The notes: generated by a model from the sequence alone, not told the origin. Shown: positions 24,353 to 34,439, numbered from the stretch's first letter. The stretch is DNA of 64,000 bases from Dama dama (GCF_033118175.1 NC_083710.1:35991501-36055500); one strand, 5' to 3'. Made by a program: numbers and translations.

Positions 24353-24570
24353 AGGGCTCCCCAGGCGGCTCAGTGGTGGAGAATTCGCTTGCCAATGCAG
24401 CAGCCACAGGAGATGCGGGTTCGATCCCTGTGTGGGGAAGATTCCCCTGGAGAAGGGAATGGCAACCCACCCCAGTGTTCTTGCCTAGAGAATCCCATGG
24501 ACAGAGGAGCCTGGCCAGCTACAGTCCTTGGGGTCATAACAGTCAGACAGGACTGACTGAGCACACATGC
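24353..24570 (+). repeat. Bov-tA SINE
   Basis: It has the head GGCTCCCCAGGCGGCTCAG, the B-box GGGTTCGATCCC and a Bov-A body. It is the last ruminant SINE before the promoter region; the next is near 29397. Confidence 0.93.
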
Positions 24571-25439
24571 ACGCTAATACAATAATTTATATTCTATTAA
24601 CTTGAACTTCTTTCTCAAATTAGGAAGAAGTGAAGCTGAGCTGCCTGACAGGAAGGACAGGGTGCAGTGATGCATTTTACAAAAGCAGAAAATAGTAACT
24701 GTCCTCCTGGCTAACACCAGCCTCACCATTTCTCACAGGACCTTTTTCTCACTTGCGGGACTATTTGTCCCTGGGAACATCATCATCTCTGCTGGGTTGA
24801 GATCTTTCCTATTTTGCAACTCGACTTTCAGAACAAATATATTTAGAAACTATATTTATAACCAAATTCTAAATTTATGGCCAACAAGCAGACGGGAAAG
24901 CAGCTTCGCCCCCTTCCTTGTAATTTACCTTTCTTGATTCAAAGACCTAAATATACATAGTTTCTTCTTTGCCCCTTTCACGTTTATTGAATTAATTTGA
25001 CTTTCGCTAAATCGTGGTGTTTTGACCCAGGTTATTCACCCAAAGTGTGTAAAAAGAGACAAACCACCTTGCATTTTAGCTGTTTGGGATATTGGATGAC
25101 CCGGGCTACTTTAACCGTCCAGAAGCAGGTTTCCTCCCACTGTACCCAGAATTATCGAGACCGCCCCTCAGTTTTCTGGCTGGGCAGTGGGGGCTAGCTG
25201 TCCCCTCGGCCTTGGTAGTTAGGCTGGAGGTCTGCTCCGTTCAGGATGGACGCTGGTCGCCCCCGCGCCCCTCTTCGTCCCTCACCCGAAGCGCTGGCTC
25301 TAGGACCGCGAGGGCCGCGGGCGGGAGGTGGTGCCGCTCGAGCCCCGCCCCGGCCGAGCGCGGGGTGGAGCCGGCGCGGGAGTTCCCAGAGTGGCGCGTT
25401 CAGGGAGGGGGAGAGAGGTGGAGGGAGGTGTCCGCGGGG

Positions 25440-25612
25440 AGAGGGCGGGCCCGGCGCGGGAGTGGGCGGGACTCGAGGCGGCAGGCGGGGCCGGCGAGGG
25501 AGAGGGCGGGGGTGCGCGGTGGTGGGCGGGGCCGGCGCGGGAGTGGGCAGGGCGCGCGGAGGTGGGCGGGGCGGGCGCGCGGAGGTGGGCGGGGCGGGCG
25601 CGCCGCCGGGCC
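25440..25612. repeat. Tandem GC-box repeat in the promoter
   Basis: Degenerate units combine a GTGGGCGGGG core with a GCGCG-type linker. The cleanest part is two copies of a 23-bp unit, GGAGGTGGGCGGGGCGGGCG plus linker, at about 25558-25605. Each unit carries an Sp/KLF-type GC box. Confidence 0.8.
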
Positions 25613-25924
25613 GCGCAGCTGCCGGGCAGGCCGGGCATTAGGGCCTCGGCGGAGCCCCGCTCCCCAGCGCGCTGGGCGGGGTGCGCGGCGGGCAGGCGCG
25701 GGCCCCGAGGCAGCGGCTGCGCCCTGCGCCGGGGAGGAGCCGGGGGCGGGCGGACGGCCGGCAGGCGGGGGCTGGGGCCCGCGGCGGGGAGTGCCGGAGC
25801 GCCGGCGGCGAAAGCGGCAGCGGCGACTGAGCAGGCTCGGTGCGTGGGTCCGCGGCGGCTCGGGGTCGGCCCGCGGTGCGAGCGGGCGGCCCGGCTGCCT
25901 CCCTCCCCGCCCGCCGCCGCCGCG

Positions 25925-25929
25925 ATTGG
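25925..25929 (-). promoter_or_regulatory. Inverted CCAAT box
   Basis: ATTGG on the + strand equals CCAAT on the minus strand. It lies 26 bp before the USP12 start codon inside a CpG island. NF-Y binding is a plausible inference only. Confidence 0.4.
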
Positions 25930-25932
25930 GTG

Positions 25933-25944
25933 GAAGATGGCGCT
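25933..25944 (+). promoter_or_regulatory. YY1/TISU-like element
   Basis: GAAGATGGCGCT matches ten of the twelve positions of the TISU pattern SAASATGGCGGC, including the complete AAGATGGCG core shared with YY1 sites. TISU elements act in genes with very short 5' UTRs as both a YY1 site and a start-codon context. Here its ATG is not the USP12 start but that of a short upstream ORF. Confidence 0.55.
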
Positions 25945-25963
25945 GGGCGGATGGAAATCCTAA
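25937..25963 (+). CDS. Upstream ORF overlapping the USP12 start
   Basis: An 8-codon ORF encodes MALGGWKS and ends in TAA. It has a strong start context with A at -3 and G at +4. It is two frames away from USP12, runs across the annotated ATG at 25951, and stops at 25961-25963. That stop overlaps the in-frame Met5 codon of USP12 as TAATG. Ribosomes using it would miss the first USP12 ATG and terminate where re-initiation at Met5 is geometrically possible. Whether it lies in the mature 5' UTR depends on the unmapped transcription start. It is a candidate regulator and not a proven peptide gene. Confidence 0.45.
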   Translation: MALGGWKS

Positions 25964-25998
25964 TGACGGTCTCCAAACTCGCCTCCATCTGTACCATG
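25951..25998 (+). CDS. USP12: USP12 coding exon 1 (N-terminal 16 residues)
   Basis: This exon encodes MEILMTVSKLASICTM, the N-terminus of ubiquitin-specific protease 12, a cysteine deubiquitinase of the USP12/USP46 pair. Family members are activated by the WD-repeat proteins WDR48 (UAF1) and WDR20 and remove ubiquitin from protein substrates. The ATG at 25951 is the first in this frame after an in-frame TGA at 25828-25830. Its context is weak at -3 (C) but has G at +4. A second in-frame ATG (Met5) lies at 25963. The exon ends after the Met16 codon with a phase 0 donor ATG|GTAGGT. The exon is short, as expected, because the USP catalytic domain lies in later exons. Residue 10 is Leu, whereas I recall Phe in human USP12. 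Identity rests on the match to USP12 rather than USP46, which begins at the equivalent of Met5. Confidence 0.96.
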
Positions 25999-26344
25999 GT
26001 AGGTGCGGCGGGCGGGCGGCCCGCGTCCCCGCCCTTGCCGCCCGCGGGGCCTAGCGCGGGGCTGGCGGGGGGCGGTTGGACGGCGCGGCCCTAGCGCAGG
26101 CGGAGCGGCCCCGGGGCACGCGGGGGCAGGGAGGGGCGCGGGCCGGCGGTGCTCCTGATCGCCGCGGCGCTGGGGGGCCGGAGGTGGGAGCACGCGCGCT
26201 GCGCCCCCGCCTTTGCGTCCGGAGCGCGCGGGGCCGCGGCGGGGTAGGCAGGTCCCCCTGCCGGCCCGCGCGCACGGAAGTCGGCGCAGGTCTCCTCCCC
26301 GAGTCCTGGCGAGGCCGCGTCCCGTAGCCGGGCCCGGGGGACGG

Positions 26345-26371
26345 GTGTGTGTGTGTGTGTGTGTGCGCGCG
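26345..26371. repeat. (GT)n(GC)n alternating purine-pyrimidine tract
   Basis: An unbroken 27-bp alternation of G and pyrimidine: GT repeats followed by GCGCGCG. It sits about 350 bp inside intron 1, at the edge of the CpG island. Confidence 0.93.
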
Positions 26372-27469
26372 AAGGGGGAAACTTTCTAGTGCTGTCGAAA
26401 CTGACCCCCCGCCCCCCACCGTGTCTCCTCCTCGGAGGGGACCGAGCTCCCCGGTTTGCAGCCGGGGAGTCTTGTCTGGAAATGCCCGCCGATCCTGAGA
26501 ACAGCTTAAGCGTTCCTGTCGTTTGTTTACTTGAACGCACCAGACGCATCGGTGTGTGACTTGGAAGTATTTCTGTGCGGGAACTGGAGGCAGCGCCGCT
26601 GTCTTGTATCGTGTCGGGGGCTTTTAAGTAGAAGGGGAAAAGAGCTTCAGGGGAAAAGAGCTCCTGCCTCGTGGACAAGTCCTGAGTTAAGCAGAGCGAG
26701 CGTGCGTTTAAATCTTGGTATTCTGTGCGTGGCCGGGGGACCCGTTGTCACTTCACACGGTGGGGGCGAATTCGTTTCCTCAGCTCCTTATGGCTTTAAC
26801 ATCTGGCGATCTCTCTGGCGATCTTAGTTATGAGCCGTCTCAGGAAGAAAAAAAAAAGTTATTCTTCTACCACGTGGGCCTAGCGATCACGTTTATTAAA
26901 GACTCCTGCAGTCTTTCCTTCTGTTTTACGCCTGCCCAGCCCTTTTTGTGCATGTGGGAGATTCCCCCCGCCCCCCCACCAGCTGTCTTCCTTGTATGGG
27001 TGGTACATTTCCTGTACCATTCTTTTAAGGAGCTGCGAATCCAATCGGAAAGATGGCTTTTAGCCGCAGATTTCTGAACTGCACCGTGAGAAACAGTATT
27101 TTAAAAAATGGCTGAAATCAGGTGGGATTAAAATCTACAGTTTTAAAGACATCACGCTGAAGAATGAATCATGAAGAGTCCATTTCCTCAAGTGGATGTT
27201 TTTCTCGCACAGTTCACATTTTAGGAAAGCACTGATGTTAAAGGGACCGTATTAAAGGGTGATTTCCAAGGGTCAGGTAGATTAATTACGTTTATATGTG
27301 CCAGTTATCATATTCTGTTTCAGAAGGAATGTGATAATTAAGTCTTTGAAAATGATAATCTCACCAGATTGCTGAGCCTGCACAGATTGCCGGGTCATGG
27401 TTCCCTGTCAAAGTCTAGAGTTTCTGGAGAGATGTATGTGTCTGTCTTTACTGACTGCTCATCCACTCC

Positions 27470-27590
27470 AGTATTTCAGGTATACATTTAGCACCTACTT
27501 CGTGCAGGAGAGTGTGCTGAGCGCTGGGGATGCAGCAGCGGTCAAGTGGGACTCTTGCTTTCACGGTTGTTTACCTTCTAGTTAAGGGAA
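27470..27590 (+). repeat. L2-like fragment
   Basis: TTTAGCACCTACTTCGTGCAGG, GAGCGCTGGGGATGCAGCAG and TTTACCTTCTAGTTAAGGG follow the L2 3' end in order. Confidence 0.65.
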
Positions 27591-29396
27591 ACAAGCGTCA
27601 TTCATATCAACAAATTAATAGATGCACTAGTCACATTAAGAAAATGAGGCAGAACAATTTGCCACGTCAAACACTGAGTAAGTGGGATCTTGATCTCAAG
27701 AACCTTATACTCTAGAGTTCTTTCTAGGGCTTCTGCTCTGGTGCATTAACTGCGTGTGGTATGATGTGTGTATTGTTGGCAGATACAGAAACATCGGTAC
27801 TCAGCCAAATGAGACTGCTCCTGAAGCAGCGTTAAAATTGGGTGTGTCAGTGATCATATTTTAATAAAAACTCTGACGCTGTCCGAGATAGGGCTGAACA
27901 TCTCAAACTAGCCTGCGATCTTTTGCTTAAGGAGCACTTCAGCCTATCTTCTGAGATAGCACCAAGTTGACAACCAAGAAAAGCAAAGTATTTACCTCTG
28001 TGCCTTTGTAGATTTCTGGCGCATTCACAGCTCGCTCTCAAGCAGGTAGCCTTACTTGAATAATCTTACACCTGTCCATCCCCAGCCTTTATCCCCACTC
28101 ATGTCTTTTCACAGCATTTTTGTAATCTCAGTGGTACTTCCCATACTAGCTATGTTGTAAAGTTTTCTCTTATTGCCTTGTTATAAGAGATTGTGAAGGC
28201 CTTAAGCGGAGGGACTGTTGTTTATTTGTGCAGTTTGGTAGAGCACTACCTTCTGCGGACAGTCAGAGTTTCTCCGGGTCCCTTCCATCCCATGCTGATG
28301 TCTGGGGGGAGTGAGTTTGACTAAACGTGGCTGAGATTGAGGTTGTGGGTTGGGAGGTGGGAGGAGGGGGCTGGATCTCTCAGAGAATCAGCAGCTGTGA
28401 AAATGTTTATAATGAGTTGACATTTTGTTCTATAAATAGTAAAGTTGACAGAATTTTATTTCACCTGTCAACATAAGGCACTTGGGCAAATCAGCAGTCC
28501 CTTGATTGGATTAAGTACTGTTAAAAGCGAATCTCTTCCGAAGTGTCTTCTAGATCACTGTTCTGCTGGCACGGGAATGTTAGTCAGGTTTGTTGCTCTT
28601 AAGTCAGTGTTACAGCCTGATCGAGTGAGGGATTGCGTTTAGGCTTCAGGGAATCAATCTGCAGGGTGCCTCTAGAAACCCCTCTGACTTATGATGTCCA
28701 GGAAGTAATTTCAGTATAGCATGGTGCTTGTTTTGCCGCCAAAGTAGCTTCCGACTTGAGGGCCTGGCACGGAGTAGCTGCCTAATACTTAATACTATAC
28801 TTCATCATGGTGAAATAATGGGAAAGTGACAAATGCATGTAGAGGGACGGCCTGCATTTTGAAATCGAAGTGAAGTTGTAGAGCAGCTTGTATCGGCCGG
28901 GACCAGGTGACCACACGGGTCAGGGCCATCAGGAAGTATAGTGGTGGGGGATCTGGGGATGTGAGAGGCATCTAGGCTTGTTTGGGTTGTAGGAGTCCTG
29001 GCCGGGGAGGGGGCATGAGCCGGGGGCTTGAGTAAAGGAGAAGTTGTTGCAAAGGAAGGTGGTAGGCGGTGGGGTGGCCTGGCTTCTTGCCTGTCCCCAG
29101 TCCTGGGCTCAGCTAGGTCCCCTGGAACATGGGACTGCTGAAACAAGACCACAGTTTGCAGCTTGGTGTCTGACAGGTTTGCTTCAAAAAAGGCATGGGA
29201 ATCTTGAAACTGACTGTACTTACTGCAGGAAAGTCACAGGTGAGACTGACTACTTGTCTTATTGAGTCTCATGGGTCATTCACGCATGGTACCTTGTTCA
29301 TGGGGGTGAGGGTGTGGGGTAGGCTCTTCTTGTAGTCTGAATATTCTATTAAATAATAACATTCTATGTTCCTTCTTAGGAAATAGGGTGGATGTG

Positions 29397-29584
29397 CTAT
29401 GCTTAGTTGCCCAGTCATGTCTGACTCTGCAACCCCGTGGACCGTAGCCCATGGGGATTCTCTGCGCAAGAAGACTGGAGTGGGTTGCCATTCCCTTCTC
29501 CAGGGGATCTTCCCGACCCAGAGATTGAACCCAGGTCTCCTGCATTGCAGGCAGATTCTTTACTATCTGAGCCACCAGGGAGGA
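29397..29584 (-). repeat. Bov-tA SINE
   Basis: An antisense Bov-A body leads to an antisense head ending GAGCCACCAGGGAGG. The short repeat GTGGATGT on both sides (29389-29396, 29585-29592) suggests the target duplication. Confidence 0.92.
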
Positions 29585-30000
29585 GTGGATGTAGTTCTTT
29601 TATTAGCGAAATATTTAATTAATTTTTATTTATATTTTAGTAGTAAAATTAGTGTTTCTGTGACAGGAATATTTAAAGTGAGTTGCTGTAGGTTTTCTAA
29701 TTTTGCTGTTTTTAATGTTACCTTAGGAGGGATGAAACCTTCAAAAATAAGGAGTCTTCTGTCATATAAATGGTTGGATAGGGAATGTTTGAACATGTGT
29801 TTGAGGACCTTAGTGGATAAATCATTTAGAATAAGTTTTATTTAAGCCAGCTGATCTTTTGAATTTGGCCAGAATATACACTGGACGTAAAAAATTATTC
29901 TCATTATAGAAAATTTGGAAAATACTCTATTAAAAAGAGTTTGGAAACTCTGAAGGCAGAAGAAAATAGTTTACTTTACCTCGAAGAGCTTGTTTTGTCC

Positions 30001-30238
30001 TTTTTTAAAAAAAAAAAGTTTATTTTTAGCTGCGCTGGGTCTTTGTTGCCGCCCGAGGGCTTTCTCTAGTCGCGGTGCCCAGACTTCTCACGGTGGTGGC
30101 TTCTCCTGTTGTGGATTCATGACTCAGAGGTTGTGGTGCCTGAGGCCTGTGAGATCTTCCACCATCAGGGATTGAACCCTCAAACCTGTGTCTCCCATGT
30201 TGGCAGGCAGATTCTTTACCACTGAGCCACCAGCCTCC
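30001..30238 (-). repeat. CHR-type SINE, long form
   Basis: A T/A-rich tail, GCTGCGCTGGGTCTTTGTTG and GCGGTGCCCAGACTTCTC modules, and an antisense tRNA-like head ending GAGCCACCAGCCTCCCT are present. Confidence 0.9.
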
Positions 30239-30719
30239 CTCTAAAGTCAGGTTAATTGAAGCTTTCCTGAAAGTTTTACTGTCTCCAGAAAGATTATGTA
30301 AGCATTTGTTTATTTAGCATTAATTCGTTTCCAGAAATCTTCATTTTTTAGATTTAAACGATCTGATTTTGTTTTGATTTCTCTCTCAGTAGCTCCGTTC
30401 TAGAAGCTTAATATAGTATTTTATAATATGTTCTACCGCATGGTATAATTAAAAAGAGCAGTTGGACCAGAAGGAAAACTCTAGTCCAGATTTTGACATT
30501 TAGATCTGTGCATGTGGGAAAGTCTCTTAAAACTTTCCGAGTTCATTTTTCTCATCTGTAAAATAAAGGGGTTGGAATAGACATTAATAAATATTCCTTC
30601 TGTGTTTGTTTCCTTCTAGATCTAAAACTCAGTATTCTCTGATCCTTTTAGAGTTTATAAATAACTGTTGATTTCATCATTTTGTGAATGTTAATCATGT
30701 TTCATTAATTTTACTTTTA

Positions 30720-31550
30720 CTTTTTTGACCCCCCTTCACCCAGTTCTCTCCACACTCCACCCTTGTCGCCTCTGGCAACCACCACTCTTGTTTTCTGTAT
30801 CCAAGAGCCTTTTTTTTTTTAAAAGATGCCACATATAACTGAGCTTATATGGTATTTGTCTGACTTATTTCGCTTAGCATAATAACAGTAATATCCATTC
30901 ATGTTGTTAGAAATGGCAAGATTTTTTTTTTAGTGGTTGAATAGCATTCCATTGTATACATATACCTCATGTTCTTTATCTATTCATCCATTGATGAACA
31001 TTTAGGTTGTTTTTTCCATATCTTGGCTATTGTAAATAGTGCTGCACTGAACATAGGGGTCCATTTATCTTTTTGAACTAGTGTTCTCATTTTTGTGATA
31101 AATATCCAGAAGAGGAATTGCTGGATCATGTGGTAGTTCTATTTTTAATTTTTTGAGGAGCCTCCATATTGTTTTCCGTAGTTGCTGTATCAACTTACAT
31201 TCCTGCCAACAGTGAGCAGATTCTCTTTTCTCCACATCTCCACCAACACTTGTTATTTTTTGTCTTTCTGACACATTCTAACAGGTGTGAGGTGATACCT
31301 CCTTGTGGTTTTGATTTGTATTTCCCTGATGATTAATGATGTAGAGTATCTTTTCATGTAACTGTTGGCAATGTGTATGTGTTTTTTTCCAGAGATGTCT
31401 GTTGAGATCTTCTGCCTGCTTTGTAATCGGATTGGTTTTTTGCTCTTGGTTTGCATTAGTTCTTTCATATATTTTGGATACTAGTCCCTTATCAGATGTA
31501 TGATTTACAGTGGTTTTCCCGTTTGGTAGGTTGCATCTGATCATGTTTTA
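30720..31550 (-). mobile_element. L1 LINE 3' end, antisense
   Basis: The minus strand encodes broken pieces of the C-terminus of L1 ORF2, for example KIELPHDPAIPLLDIYHKNE near 31080-31150, and further pieces to about 31545. The antisense 3' UTR lies at about 30720-31060. Stops and frameshifts make it inactive. Confidence 0.9.
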
Positions 31551-31820
31551 GATAATATGAAGAGCATGGAATTAGATATAGTTAAATATGGATTATACCT
31601 AGTTTGGTAGGTTTTAAAAAATATGTTGTGGAATTTATTGAAAATTATGGTCCAAAGTAAATGTTTCTTCTTTCAAAAGCATTTAGTGGAGGTTAGCGAT
31701 ATCGCCATTTTACTCATTAAGGGGCTCAGTCCACATAACTGTTTACTTATTTTTGACATTTTTTTTCTTTTCCAGTACCATTTTTTAAAGTAGGATTTTT
31801 GAATTGCTGCCCTTTTTGAG

Positions 31821-32024
31821 GGCTTCTCTGGTGGCTCAGATGGTAAGGAATCCGCCGACAGGGCAAGAGACCTGGGTTCAATCCCTGGGTTGGGAAGATC
31901 CCCTGGAGAAGGAAATGACAACTCGCTCCAGTGTTCTTGCCTGGAGAATCCCATGGACAGAGGAGCCTTTGCATCCATGGGGTTGCAAAGAGTCGGACAC
32001 GACTGAGCAACTGAGCAGGCACAA
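31821..32024 (+). repeat. Bov-tA SINE with target-site duplication
   Basis: A full-length copy is bounded by the exact 12-bp direct repeat GCCCTTTTTGAG at 31809-31820 and 32025-32036. Confidence 0.95.
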
Positions 32025-32069
32025 GCCCTTTTTGAGTTTCCACATTTATTTTCACGAGTGTGAGTGTGA

Positions 32070-32124
32070 TCTTGGACAAATTAGTTCTCTGTACCACGGT
32101 TTTTTTTATCTGTAAAATGGGTTA
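32070..32124 (+). repeat. MIR-like remnant
   Basis: CTTGGACAAATTAGTTCTC followed by TTATCTGTAAAATGGG is the MIR 5'/core pattern. It abuts the left arm of the inverted repeat. Confidence 0.6.
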
Positions 32125-32276
32125 GTGCAACAATGTGGCCCCAGGAAAGAACAGGAAAATCCAAAAGGAAATAAGGCCTGAAGCTGACTTTAAAACACAA
32201 CCTTCATTCTACCAATGATGACAAGTTGGTGTGCTTTTTTTCAGGATAAAAATAAGACTTTTCTTCTCAAAGTACT
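32125..32276 (+). repeat. Left arm of a 152-bp inverted repeat
   Basis: This arm begins GTGCAACAATG and ends CTCAAAGTACT. Its reverse complement is found at 32734-32885 at equal length with four differences and no gaps. I do not recognise the sequence as one of the ruminant repeats in this window. Confidence 0.95.
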
Positions 32277-32733
32277 GTATCTGTAAAACGTCCACTTTAT
32301 AGGGTTCTAGAATCATACTGGCCTGTGATTAATCATCTGTTGTGTTTGTTTGTAGTTATTATTAACTTTGTAAAGTGGTTTGCTCCCCTCCATGAGGTAA
32401 GGACTCATTGGCACTTCTGGTTAATGTCAGGTTGGCAAATACTAGTAACCAAAATGGAAATCTTTTAAATAAAATGCAGTTATTTTAGTTCATTTTCATC
32501 ATAAGAAACATGAGTTTATTAATAGTATATGCTTCTGAGAAAGCACACATATATTTTGAAGTTAAGTGGGTTAGATCATAATATTCAAACTAAGAATGTG
32601 GATTGTCTTTTTTCCCCTGTTTTGAGTAGTTTGTAGGAACTACTGCTTTTGTCTGGGAGTAAAAATGTTCTAAATTGTTCTAAATATTCTAAATGTTCTA
32701 AACATGTTTGAGAAGTTTAGATAAGTTGGGAAT

Positions 32734-32885
32734 AGTACTTTGAGAAGAAAAGTCTTATTTTTATCCTGAAAAAAAGCACACCAACTTGTCATCACTGGTA
32801 GAATGAGGGTTGTGTTTTAAAGTCAGCTTCAGGCCTTGTTTCCTTTTGGATTTTCCTGTTCTTTCCTGGGGCCGCATTGTTGCAC
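32734..32885 (-). repeat. Right arm of a 152-bp inverted repeat
   Basis: This is the reverse-complement partner of 32125-32276, with a 457-bp spacer between arms. The four differences are all transitions. In a + strand transcript, three would be G·U pairs and one an A·C mismatch. Confidence 0.95.
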
Positions 32886-33055
32886 TTGGTTCCTTCATGC
32901 CTCGGTCCCCTACTGGGGTGACACCTCTTGTTGACCTGCGGTGCAGTTACTGAACCTGCTTTTCGAAGAGGATTGTTGAAATATCTGTAAAATGCTTTGT
33001 GTTGGAAGAAAAAGGTAAATGCTAGGTATAATGGTAAGTTATATGAGATGCTGAA
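32886..33055 (+). repeat. MIR-like remnant
   Basis: TTCATGCCTCGGTCCCCTACTG and later GAGGATTGTTGAAATATCTG, AAATGCTTTGTG follow MIR order, with heavy divergence. It begins right after the right inverted-repeat arm. Confidence 0.5.
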
Positions 33056-33784
33056 TCAATAATCCGGAGAGCCAGTACTGTTGAAAATACCCATATCGAA
33101 GTCATCATCATTTAAAACCTTATGCACAGAATTTGTATTAGAAGGAGATGAGAGAGACAGTTTGTATACATAATTCATCTTGGAAGAAAAACCCTGAAGT
33201 CTACTTTCCCAGAAGTACTCAATCAAGAAGAATTTTGTGATGGTGTGAAGTACATGATATTTAATATGATGTTATACATAATATAATAATATGATATTTA
33301 ATATGAAGCTGTGGGTCTTCACAATCCTGTGTGTTCACTGGCTTATCCTTTGCTGCTACGGCTTCCAAAGAAAGATCAGCTTTTTTTCAGAGTTGTGTGA
33401 CATCTATAGAACGATGTCAAAGCTTGCTTAGGACCTCCATCTGTAGTAATCCACACATTGAAAGCCACAAACCAGTAAAAATTTGTTTCCAGCTCAGAAT
33501 AAGAAGTGGGTATTTTCCCAGTGCCAACTGACAGATGTGCTTATTGAAGTGCTTCATAGGTTCAGGGACCAACCCTGCACTTCCTACTTGTGGATAGTGG
33601 TCTCATCATGGTATATTTTAAAGGAGTTAGAATATTGTTCCTTTGGTTTTATTTTAGTGCCTTTTCTTTCTGTGACCTAAGCCAGGCTTCTTCCTGATGC
33701 TAAGTGTGTAAATGCTTTTCATGGAAGGCGTGATGGATTTATTCTTTTTAAGCTAATAGCAACGTGTCTTTTTTTTCCCCCTGT

Positions 33785-33920
33785 AAAGAGTGCCTTTGCT
33801 TCATAAGTGCTTTGAGGAAGTATTCACGGGGACCTGCATGCTGTCATGGTGCACGCAGTACTGAGAATACGGAGATGAGCATGATGAGCTGTGGTCTCAC
33901 AAGAGCTTCCCGTTCAGCGT
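33785..33920 (+). repeat. L2-like fragment
   Basis: CATAAGTGCTTTGAGGAAG…GAGATGAGCATGATGAGCTG…CACAAGAGCTTCCCGTTC fits the L2 3' end loosely. Confidence 0.45.
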
Positions 33921-34027
33921 GTCCCGAATAGGTCATAGTTGTGTCCAGAGAGAAATCCTCTTGGCTGCTGGGCAACCAGGAGCTGTCTGGATTGACCAGA
34001 GACCTTTGACCAGTTGCATCCAGAAAA

Positions 34028-34213
34028 GAACCTGCCTGCCAGTGCAGGAGACATGAGACATGGGTTCAGTCCCTGGGTCAGAAAGATCCCCTGGAGAAGG
34101 AAGTGGCAGCCCACCCCAATATTCTTGCCTGGAGAATCCCATGGACAGAGGAACCTGGCGGGCATCAGTCCAGGGGGCCACAAAGAGTCGGACACGACTC
34201 AAGCAACTTAGCA
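34028..34213 (+). repeat. Bov-tA SINE, 5'-truncated
   Basis: The match starts in the tRNA-like head at AACCTGCCTGCCAGTGCAGG and runs to GGACACGACTCAAGCAACTT. Confidence 0.92.
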
Positions 34214-34439
34214 GACAAGTACGCGTGAGAATGGTCTTACCTGTATGTTCCTGTGGGCTCCACACTTAGTATTCCCTGTGTGTGCCATGATGAGAAAAAG
34301 GTCAGGAAGGAGGCCAGACGTATACAGCACATCAGGAGTGAGTAATAATCAGTATGCGAAAGAGGAAGTGGTCATTTCTCCCTGGGAGAGAGACGAGGGC
34401 TTCGGGAGGAAGCCTCTCGGAAGAGATCGGAACTTTGCG

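Larger units (their letters stand above)
1..24570. other. Repeat-rich intergenic flank upstream of USP12
   Basis: No spliced or intact gene could be supported here. ORFs in this interval are short, lack recognisable domains, and many are translations of Bov-tA, BovB or CHR repeats. Spans over 300 bp in which I see nothing beyond possible degraded repeats are roughly 1-694, 3078-4000, 4294-4987, 6039-7431, 8170-9248, 9448-10093, 10923-11630, 11867-13129, 13991-14454, 14611-15244, 17211-18669, 18750-19620, 19892-20563, 22240-22921 and 23687-24352. The proline-rich minus-strand ORF at 14063-14881 is a by-product of G-rich repeats on the + strand. In mammals the sequence upstream of USP12 is intergenic before RPL21 (from memory), which fits this. 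Confidence 0.7.
25230..26375. promoter_or_regulatory. USP12: CpG island and TATA-less promoter region of USP12
   Basis: Base composition switches sharply from AT-rich to very GC- and CpG-rich sequence with many GC-box cores (GGGCGGGG). It spans coding exon 1 and returns to ordinary composition after about 26400. No TATA box sits at a suitable place. The exact transcription start cannot be placed from the sequence. Long ORFs through this region, for example 25092-26054, are GC-rich artefacts with no recognised domains. Confidence 0.9.

Noticed and set aside
25092..26054. A 320-codon Arg/Gly/Ala-rich ORF across the CpG island
   Set aside because: It runs through promoter and exon 1 in a different frame from USP12, is open only because GC-rich DNA has few stop codons, and has no recognisable domain.
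31065..31544. Minus-strand ORFs that look like a reverse-transcriptase protein
   Set aside because: They are broken C-terminal pieces of L1 ORF2 in a truncated copy and not a functional gene.
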